Part shown: positions 56,140 to 64,000 of the stretch, piece after piece
How positions within the stretch are numbered: position 1 is the first letter of the stretch
Layout: every line of letters begins with the position of its first letter
Source: Congeria kusceri
Lineage: Eukaryota; Mollusca; Bivalvia; Myida; Dreissenidae
Assembly (NCBI GenBank): GCA_027627225.1
Contig: CM051034.1
Coordinates: 19,652,480 to 19,716,479 of the forward strand
Direction of reading: 5' to 3'
DNA length: 64,000 nt
The notes under the pieces: generated by a model
Told to the model about the DNA's origin: nothing
Databases searched by the model: none
Seen by the model: only the letters and a program-made list of their open reading frames with translations
Translations under genes and position numbers: made by a program

Positions 56140-57145
56140 ATACAAGAGGGCCATGATGGCTCTAGGTCGCTCACCTGAGTTTAAGGCATCATAATGGCTT
56201 ATAACAAGAGGGCAAAATGGCACTAAACCACTTACCGGAGTATAAAGATCTGGGCCTTGCAGATTCAGGAGAAGAATGTTATAGTCTAAACCATGTGGCC
56301 CACAGGACGAGGCCACTTTCTACCCCAGGGGCATAATTTGAACAATAGATGTAATGAACAAAGTTTCGAGCCAAATATGAAACCTTTGGGCCTTGCGGTT
56401 TCAGAGCAGAAGATTTTTAAAGTCATTGTGCTATTTAAGTCTGTATAAACCATGTGACTCCTGGGGCGTGGTCAGTTTTTGCCCAAGGGGCATCATTTAA
56501 ACGATTCTTGTAGAGTACCACTATTCAATGTTACACATCAAAAATGAAATCTCTGGGCCTTGCGGTTTCAGAGGAGATTTTTAAAGTCGTATTGCTATTT
56601 AAGTCTATATAAACCATGTGACCCCCTGGGGCGTGGCCAGTTTTGACCCCATGGCCATGATTTGAACAAACTTTGTAGAGAACCACTGTAGGATAGTACA
56701 TACTAAATATAAAACCTCTGGGCCATGCAGTTTCAGAGGAGAAAATTTTTAAAGTCATTTTGCTATTTTTAAGTCTATATAAATCATTTGACCCCCGGGC
56801 GTGGCCAGTTTTAACCCCAGAGGAATAATTTGAACATTCTTTGTAGAGGACCACTAGACAATGTTACATATCAAATATGAAAGCTCTGAGCCATGTGGTT
56901 TCAGAGAAGATATTTTAAGTTTTCACTTGTTAAATCTTTTTTTTTTAGCTCTGGTTACCTACATATGCAGCGGACCGGAACGATTGAACAACTGTGAAAG
57001 AGGGTCACCCAACGATCATTCCTGTTAAGTTTCATGAAAATCTGCGGTTTAGGAGAAGATGTTGATTGAATGAAAATGTCGACCGACGGATAAAAGGCGA
57101 TCACAAAGCTCACCATGAGCACAACGTGCTCAGGTGATCTAATAA
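56140..57145 (+). repeat. Tandem repeat, unit about 168-170 bp, five copies
   Basis: GG-CTTGC-GTTTCAGA-GAGAA, ATATAAACCATGTGACCCC-GGG-CGTGGCCAGTTTT and TTTGTAGAG-ACCACT recur near 56266, 56391, 56556, 56725 and 56897. It closes with GCTCACCATGAGCACAACGT. Confidence 0.85.
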
Positions 57146-57502
57146 AAAAATTACCCAATCCTACCATTTTTTGTGCAATTAAACCTAAACTATTATACTT
57201 TACGGCCTAATTATTGAAATCAGAGTTTTTGGACTTGCCACAGGCATATATTTTGTGTTGTTAACAAGGCCTGAAAGTTAGAGGTTTGATTCTTGAATAG
57301 TTTTAGAGCACTGTCCATTTCTTACAAACTTTTAACTACAAATTTTAAGTTCAAAAGGGTCCATAATTATGTATTTATGTAAGACAGATTTATGGGATTT
57401 GTCACATGCATCTATTACATGACTATCAACAAGGTCTGAAAGCTGAGTGGAAAAATAAAAACAATAGATGGCCACAAACAAATGTCTCATTCAACGATTT
57501 GG

Positions 57503-58268
57503 CTATTGGTGCGACATACAAAAATCGACGGCCCTAAAATAAATTTCAATTCCAAAGCCATCGCTGGATTCCCCCAGGGGATCAATCTCTTGTTTTAATT
57601 GTTCCATGTGCTCAGCACTAATTGGACAATTTGTGGTGGGAATGTCAATATGATTGCCCTCTGCTGGCACTGGAGCGTCCCAATCGACACCAAAATCTTC
57701 CTCGACCTGGTCTCCAATGATATGTGGCTCAAAAAACAGGTCGTCAACTCCAGTCTGCCCATGTCCTCTGTGCTGCACGATTCCTTGCACATAAAGTTGG
57801 ATAGGCGTTTTCCCCTCACAAGTACTAAGTCTGTGGTTATTCCATCCATTTAGAAATCGTTTAAGATCTCTGTTCAATCGAGGCAAGTACACATATTGTA
57901 GACACCAGAGTTAAAAGGAGTTGTCTGGATGAAGCACACCTTCTTTCTCAAAATGTTGAAAAAGTTGTTTGTGTACATTGGTGCAGCCTAAGTAAACATC
58001 CATCCACAGTCTTTCTATCCGTTGATTATGCACACTGCGACCTGTCAAGCAGCTACCCCTTTGGTGTCCCCAATATGTGTTCATAAAGTGTGAAACATCA
58101 ATGTTTTCACCTCCATGGTCGCAGCGCACTCTCGAGGGTACACCATACTCGTGAGTTGCAATCAGGAAGTTATCTAAAACAGTTGCTGCCTTGTTGTTTG
58201 TAGAGGCTTGCAGGAAAACAATAAGTCTGGAGAACCCATCGATGCCTCCATGGATAACAATGCCCCAC
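57503..58268 (-). pseudogene. Last exon: integrase core and C-terminal region with internal TAA
   Basis: Acceptor TTCTGTTTACAG|GTGG. Contains the second and third catalytic residues. The internal stop follows HPDNSF; the downstream part is in the same frame and includes an acidic tail (GDQVEEDFGVDWD). Confidence 0.85.
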
Positions 58269-59082
58269 CTGTAAACAGAAAAAAATACTTCAAGAGTGTT
58301 TTTAAACAAGAGCATATTTTACATTTTCTTAGTCCAAAACAGCCTCATAATTCTTGAGAAATCTAAGCCAGAGTTATCTTAATTGAAAAGCACAGTCATT
58401 TTGTAATAAAAAGGTAAAATTTCATAAGCTTTGATAACCCGCCAGGAAATGTGTCAATATTAGTAGTAAGAAAGTGAAAGAACACGGATGCACATGCATT
58501 CTGCCAGTTGTCACAAAACCATATGCAATTACTGTACCACGGTTCACAAGTTCACATGCTGATTAATATTTCTATAGTTTCATCACTCTAGCAGTTACAC
58601 TTGTTCAGGTTACATGTGACGCAAGTCCAAAAATGTCAGTCAGATAGGGACAGGAAGTATTTGCAGTATTGGTCTATTGACAGGGAAAAATATGATATAG
58701 TGACAAGATAGGTCTGACAGAACAGGAGTTGTCTCCGTTGTACAATAATACAGTTTCAATGTAAAATATCAGGTAAATGATTTTTATAGGGGTTAGCTCC
58801 CCTTAACTGTAAATTTCAGTAATATACTGAATAATACCCTGTATATGAGGGGTAACTGGTGTTTTTTGTAACAAAGTTATTATTTACAAAATAAAATGTA
58901 TTGCATGTACATTTCCATGCAAATAAAGCTAAATAGGGTAAAATACTGACAATATTGAATATATCTTTCAAAATATCGGTTAACACGATTACAAAATGAC
59001 ATTTACTGTAGTTAAAGAAGAATATCATGAAAAAAACATGCCATGTTATTGAAAAACTTGACAGTTTATAAAACAAGAAAAT

Positions 59083-59700
59083 TACATAATGACCCTGAAG
59101 ACATGTGTGAAGTTTCAATTGAATATCTGTAGTAATTACTGAAATATGTTCTCGTTGCACGCAAACCTTAACTTGAATTTTCTCTTGCACGCAAACCTTA
59201 ACCTGACTTTTCCAAATACTAAAATTGGCATAAATCTGCTAAATTGCAGGTCAGAGTTATGGGCCTTGGTCAGTGACTTTATATAATGACCCTGAAGAAA
59301 TGAGTTAAGTTTCAATTGAACATCTATAGTAGTTACAGAGCTATGGAGATGTTGCACGCAAACCTTAACCTGACTTTTGTAAATACAAAAGGTGGCATAA
59401 TTCTGCTAAATTGCAGGTCAGAGTTATGGGCCTTGGTCAGTGACCTTACATAATGACCCTGAAGACATGTGTGAAGTTTCAATAGAACATCTGTAGTAGT
59501 TATAGAGATATGGAGCTGTTGCACGCAAACTTTAACCTGAATTTCTAAGGACAAAAAGGGGCATAATTGCAAGTCAGAGTTATGGGCCTTGGTCAATGAC
59601 CTTACATAATGACCCCGAAGATATGTGTGAAGTTTCAATTGAATATATGTAGTAGTTACAGAGATATGTACTAGTTGCACGCAAAACCTTAAGGACGTTC
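59083..59700 (-). repeat. Tandem repeat in the integrase-gene intron, unit about 175 bp
   Basis: GTTGCACGCAAACCTTAACCTGA, TTATGGGCCTTGGTCA and TGACCCTGAAGA-ATG recur about 4 times. It lies between exons 60500-60692 and 57503-58268. Confidence 0.85.
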
Positions 59701-59925
59701 GCAACAAAAAGAAAATAATTGGGTTAATTTCTCCTTTTGCTTCATTATTTCTTTACTGTATATAGGTTACAATATACTAATTTCAATCAATAAATATAAA
59801 TCTGTGCAAGTGAGTAGTAGTGTAGCTCAAACTATTCGTTGAATAGTCAAGCTAAACACATGTATACGTTTTTGTTGGGTCCCAAAAATAGGGAGAAAGG
59901 TGTGTATACATATATATATATATAC

Positions 59926-59944
59926 AAAATAAACTAAAACATAG
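59926..59944. repeat. TA microsatellite
   Basis: A short run of TATATATATATATA. Confidence 0.7.
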
Positions 59945-60499
59945 GGTTTATAGGTAAATAAAGGTTATTATAACACTATCACAGAAAAGTTAAATAATAT
60001 ATGTAAATTATTGATTTTTACACAGAACCAGGTTCAGCAAGCGACTCGAGTCCGCCTGCAGGGGCTGATCCCTGGCTTAGTGGCCTGTGTGGGGGAATAC
60101 TTGGTAACATAACAGGCGCCCATAGGAAATTTAAATTTTGTCAGTAATCTGACAGTCCAAAAGATAGGTGGCAAGGGCTCTGTAGAAGATACCCCTGTTT
60201 GGCCCACCAGGCCTCAGAATAGTGATCAAATTAAACTGAACTTAATTTGCAATAAAATGCTTTCTGAAAGCGTTTCTAGGATTGTCAAATTGGGGGCATT
60301 TAGGAAATGAGTCTTGTATACGACATATGTCATCTCAAGGTAGTGAACATTTGTGGCAAGTTACAGTCTGGACAAGCAACTCTGATGCAGGCACAGACAG
60401 ACTGACATGTTTACAAAAATACACCTTACTGCAACTCTAAGCGGGCTCTAAGCGGGCTCTAAGAAAAGCCTAACATCGAAAAGCTCCAAAATAAAGTAC

Positions 60500-60692
60500 C
60501 GTATGAGTTTATGATTCCCGTCAATATGCCAAAGTGCATTTGGCCCGGGCACCTGGTAGGTTCTTCGGTGTATGGTCCGACACCAACGCATAGCAACAGC
60601 AGCAGCATCAACTCTAACCAGCGACTGTGCAACTCTTTCCCTCTGAAGCACGTGGCCCATTGCTCTTAGCTGGCCTTGAACATTTCTTTGTC
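60500..60692 (-). CDS. Integrase gene exon with first catalytic Asp
   Basis: Acceptor TAAATACATCAG|GACA, donor CATACG|GTACTT. Encodes QRNVQGQLRAMGHVLQRERV ... VPGPNALWHIDGNHKLI. Confidence 0.8.
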
Positions 60693-60799
60693 CTGATGTA
60701 TTTAAATTTAAAATTTATAGGCAAGTATAGGCAAGAAACGTTTTATTTATGAATGTCTGAACTAAAATGGTTACACAGGCAGTAACAACTGCAATTGGT

Positions 60800-61300
60800 A
60801 ATTTGCAAAAGGTCCATAACTAGGCCAAAATACAAAACAGAGTAATGGGGAATGTTGCACCTGATGCTGGAAGCGATGGCTAAGGTATATTCCAAGTTTT
60901 AAGTGAATAACTTGCGTAGTTTTGAAGTTATAAGACTTTAGAATATAAACTTTAAATCGATGTCAAAAAGGGGAATAACTCTGTCAAAATACAAAAGAGA
61001 GTTATGGGGAATGTTGCACTTGATGTTGGAGTTGATGACAAAGGTGCATTCCAAGTTTCAAGCAAATAACTAATGTAGTTTTCAAGTAATAAGACTTTTG
61101 AATATAAACTTTAACCATAAATCTATGTAATAAAAGGACATGACTCTGTCAAAAAACAAAACAAAGTTATAGGAAATGTTGCACCTGATGCTGGATTGAA
61201 TGGCAAAGGTATATTCCAAGTATGAAGTGAATAACTTATGTACTTTCTAAGTTACACGATTTTTAATATACTTTAACCAGAAAATCTTTGTGAAACAGGG
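60800..61300 (+). repeat. Tandem repeat in the integrase-gene intron, unit about 150-165 bp, three copies
   Basis: AATGTTGCACTTGATG-TGGA, AAGGT-CATTCCAAGTTTCAAG and AAGACTTTTGAATATAAACTTTAACC recur from about 60845, 61010 and 61175. Confidence 0.85.
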
Positions 61301-61489
61301 GGTAGTAGGAAAGCTCATCTATTATTCAAATAGTTGAGCTAAAAATCTAGCCAGCTTAGTCGACCATAAGTCAATCATCAAACTTTTAGTTAAAAGTAAT
61401 GATCAATAATAAAATCTCAAGTTAATTCCAACACTGCTATGTCACTTTTTTTTGGAACTTAAAAACTCTTATGAAAACCAAGTCAGTAC

Positions 61490-61587
61490 CTAAATGTGGG
61501 TTTCCGTCTGTAATGCATCTGACATGTCCATCAAGTTCCTCCTCAGACATTGTTGAGTAGTGGGTACGACGACTTAAACCAAACTCC
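61490..61587 (-). CDS. Integrase gene exon, HTH-to-core linker
   Basis: Acceptor AATCATTTCAG|GGAG, donor CATTTAG|GTACTG. Encodes EFGLSRRTHYSTMSEEELDG then CITDGNPHL. Confidence 0.8.
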
Positions 61588-62441
61588 CTGAAATGATTAT
61601 TACATTTCTGGCTTGTGTAATTTGACAAAAAATAAGATTTTTCAGCATTGGAATCTGTGAGATAAGGTATCATGACAAGTTCAAACCAAATATGAACATG
61701 TGCCATCATAGACATGTGTACTAAACAATGTTATAACAAATTGTCACAGCTGTGATTTTAGAATATAGATGCAAAATTAAATAATCGTTTCAATATCAAC
61801 ATTTTCTTGATAAGTCATTTTAGGTTACCGTATCACTTGGTTTTATGGTTGTAGAGCTGATTTCTGAAATCGTGGCAATTTATATAAAGAGGTTTAACAA
61901 TTTTAGTTGGAGACAAGGTTTGATGGTAAAAATATCAGATTTGCAAAAAGAATGGTTAAAATCGGTCAAAAAAGCACCCAATTCATGACATTAGGGAATT
62001 AGAATTTCTGTCTGAGAGACAGAATTTAAATAAATCCTTACTTGTCAATGTCATTGAATTTGGTATTTAACAATTTAAATTGTATGTCTACAGAAAAGTC
62101 TTTATTGTCAAAGTTAGTTATAGATCGGTTAGGGTATTCAACACACATTGTAAGGACTTTTAGGATTTAACCCCACCCCATCATAAAATCAACTCTCCTC
62201 CCTTTAATTATCATACACAAAATCAATCTGATATCAAAATGGCCAAAAACAATAACCTTTACGGAAGACAACATTACCCTAAACAAAAGACATTTTGGAT
62301 AAATGCAGAAAAATTATCTACCATTGAAATCTGACTCTTAAAAGATACGTAATCAACAGTTCACCTAGAGCATTATCTTTAATCGTTTTTCGAAAAGGGA
62401 AAATAATAACACAAATACAGGTAGGGATCAACAAATCATAC

Positions 62442-62618
62442 CTTAAACGTCTTTTTATGACACTTTCACTGACATGCAGCATTTCAGCTATGCCCTTGTT
62501 TGTGAATTTCAGCTCTAGAAGAAGTTCTAGCTGAGATTCAGAAATCTGGTAATGAGGTCTTCCTCTGCCACCTCTTACTGTAGGGGGGCGCACATCCTCT
62601 GTTTCACCTTCATAGTCT
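62442..62618 (-). CDS. Integrase gene exon with helix-turn-helix
   Basis: Donor CGTTTAAG|GTATGA. The acceptor is probably GTGCATTTAAG|AGAC. An in-frame ATG at 62627-62629 lies just upstream if there is no earlier exon. FTNKGIAEMLHVSESVIKRR is a typical HTH that would contact DNA. Confidence 0.75.
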
Positions 62619-62639
62619 CTTAAATGCACACAAATTTAA

Positions 62640-63050
62640 CATGAATACTTTCAGCTCTTGTAGGCCGGTGAACATCAGAACAGCTGTTTCACCAGTTCCA
62701 GCACTTAACCAATTCAGGTGAACTTCTTTCATTTTCTATTAAAACATATTTATGATGGAAAAGAAAATGATTCCTAATACATGTGTCAAAATTAAACTAT
62801 AGCAGGAGTTGTGTTCGCAATACATATTCGTTATATATTTAATAAAGTAAAACAATCAAAGGGCCCATAAACTTAGGAATGAATGGGGAGAACATAAAAC
62901 ACAATTTTTATGCACAACTACACATCACCCAGAACAATGAAACCAAGTTTCATGGAAATCCAGTTCTGTTGGACGAGTAAAATTCACAAGAAATGTTGCC
63001 TACATATTGTATAAAGAGAACATTGATGACAGCCGAACATTTAAAAAATA
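62640..63050. other. Region upstream of the integrase gene
   Basis: 62840-63000 is a dispersed bivalve-type repeat (see 55490-56135). No promoter element can be defended. Confidence 0.4.
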
Positions 63051-63054
63051 TTTT

Positions 63055-63205
63055 TTGATCTATCATTGTTTATTGACCAATAAACAACGATTTGGACTTC
63101 TGATGCGTAGGAATTAAACCACGAGGGCGTTAGCCCGAGTTGTTTAATAGTCACACATCAGCACGTCAAACAGTCGTTTATTGGCCGATAAACAATGATA
63201 ATGTG
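63055..63205. repeat. Palindromic element, about 150 bp
   Basis: The arms TATCATTGTTTATTGACCAA ... CTGATGCG and their complement TATCATTGTTTATCGGCCAA ... CTGATGTG surround a centre CGAGGGCGTTAGCCCGAG. No ORF; MITE-like. Confidence 0.85.
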
Positions 63206-63209
63206 AAAA

Positions 63210-64000
63210 TTATTTTGATTCTAACATGATTTGATACATATTTTTGCAACTGTAAATGAAATAACTTTATATTATGCTCCGCTCTGAATCGATACTTTTT
63301 TGTGTTGTTTATGGATGGATTAACAACGATAATTGTGTTCTTTGTCTATAAAAAAAAAAGCAATTCATGATAGAATATATAGCATATACATGCATTTTGG
63401 GCGACAAACTTCCTAAAGGTTAAAAGTGTGTAAAGCAGTTGAACGAGTCACTGCTAAAAACTGTTAACTTACTAAATAGTAAATGTGCTTCATACTCCTA
63501 AATATGTGCACAGAAAATGCTGTACACATGAAACATTATACTTTTCTACCAATAAACTTCACTTAGTCCCTTCATATGCACACAGACTTAAGTTATCCAG
63601 ACTAATTTGAATGTTGTGTAATATTTGCTCGTTGTGATTTTTCACATAACAAGTACAGGCTGGTACTCACGATATGCTGTTTATTTTACTGTACATTTTA
63701 TCAATATTATGTTATATTTACAGGTGTTGGACAACTTTACGACTTTGAAACTACAATTAAAATCTAATTTTTGAAACCCGTATACCGTCTGCGTTTTGCT
63801 TCTTTGTTTATATCGGATGTGTTTTCCTTCTTTATCTATATCGAATGCGTTTAGCGTCTGCGTTTTAGTCAGTGCCATATGTCGGTGCATATAATTATAC
63901 ACTTATCCAGGATATGACCGTTCTATTTCCATATGCTTTCTTCAAAGGCGTGTAATATTTGCCGACACTCTAGGTTAATCAGTGTGTAAAGTAAATGTTG
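63210..64000. other. Intergenic AT-rich DNA to window end
   Basis: No supported feature. Confidence 0.5.

Larger units (their letters stand above)
57503..62629 (-). pseudogene. HTH plus DDE-integrase-core gene, five exon parts, one in-frame stop
   Basis: Exons in minus-strand order: 62618-62442, 61587-61490, 60692-60500, then 58268-57503. All three junctions join in frame across GT-AG introns (RRLR|EFGLSRR, NPHL|GQRNVQG, HKLI|RWGIVIHGG), which strongly supports the model. The protein starts with a GRGRPHYQISESQLELLL helix-turn-helix. The rve core follows with the first Asp in LWHIDGNHKL, the second in RCDHGGEN and the Glu in HNQRIERLW. TAA at 57911-57913 splits the last exon, but the frame continues 130 codons (QYVYLPRLNRDLKRFLNGW) to TAG at 57503-57505. 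I recall this as an intron-containing integrase-core family found in many metazoans, of unclear status (transposon or host gene). One point mutation or sequence error separates it from intact. Confidence 0.85.

Noticed and set aside
57599..57853. Plus-strand 84-codon ORF
   Set aside because: Antisense shadow of the integrase last exon.

Overview
This window is eukaryotic and reads as an accessory, transposon-rich stretch of an AT-rich lophotrochozoan genome, most likely a bivalve mollusc. It has phase-consistent spliceosomal introns, LINE, Ty3/gypsy, tRNA-derived and TTAA- or TA-flanked elements, and several kinds of tandem repeat whose wording I associate with bivalve intergenic DNA. A secreted gene with tyrosine- and proline-rich hexapeptides and vWFC-type cysteine exons would fit a byssus-forming mussel. 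Species assignment is inference only; there are no operons, ribosome binding sites or CRISPRs.

Layout. 1-3840: broken Ty3/gypsy element (gag, protease, RT, truncated RNase H, integrase) with no 3' LTR. 3840-9490: intergenic DNA with tRNA-derived and TTAA-type repeats and one reverse-transcriptase scrap. 9492-19710: the most interesting locus. A TATA box and short exon 1 are followed by an intron holding thirteen near-identical 57-bp repeats, then a signal peptide and VYPNNP-type hexapeptides, then a tandem array of symmetric 87-bp phase-1 exons each encoding a small Cys module. Some copies are intact and others have lost the AG acceptor or a Cys. Further downstream are a vWFC N-half exon and a YDP-repeat exon. 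19790-23000: pieces of a duplicated Ig-like gene, the last two exons well formed and the rest frameshifted. 24770-25897: a 5'-truncated LINE with an exact 15-bp target duplication. 28735-33625: a 0.5-kb inverted pair flanking a 39-bp minisatellite fused to an L2/CR1-like LINE; one arm carries a TTAA transposon whose empty site survives in the other arm. 37336-40322: an intact intronless rhodopsin-like GPCR plus a stray copy of its third-loop sequence 2.5 kb upstream. 40790-46130: hairpin and pogo-like MITEs, LINE/RT scraps, and a 73-bp satellite. 48340-57150: bivalve-type tandem repeats, a SINE, inverted repeats and a long palindrome. 57503-62629, minus strand: a five-part DDE-integrase gene whose exon phases all join correctly but which carries one in-frame stop. 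63055-63205: another palindrome.

Only the GPCR is complete and intact as it stands. The Cys-module gene looks alive but is being remodelled by exon duplication and decay, and the integrase gene is one stop codon from intact. Everything else is repeat or remnant.
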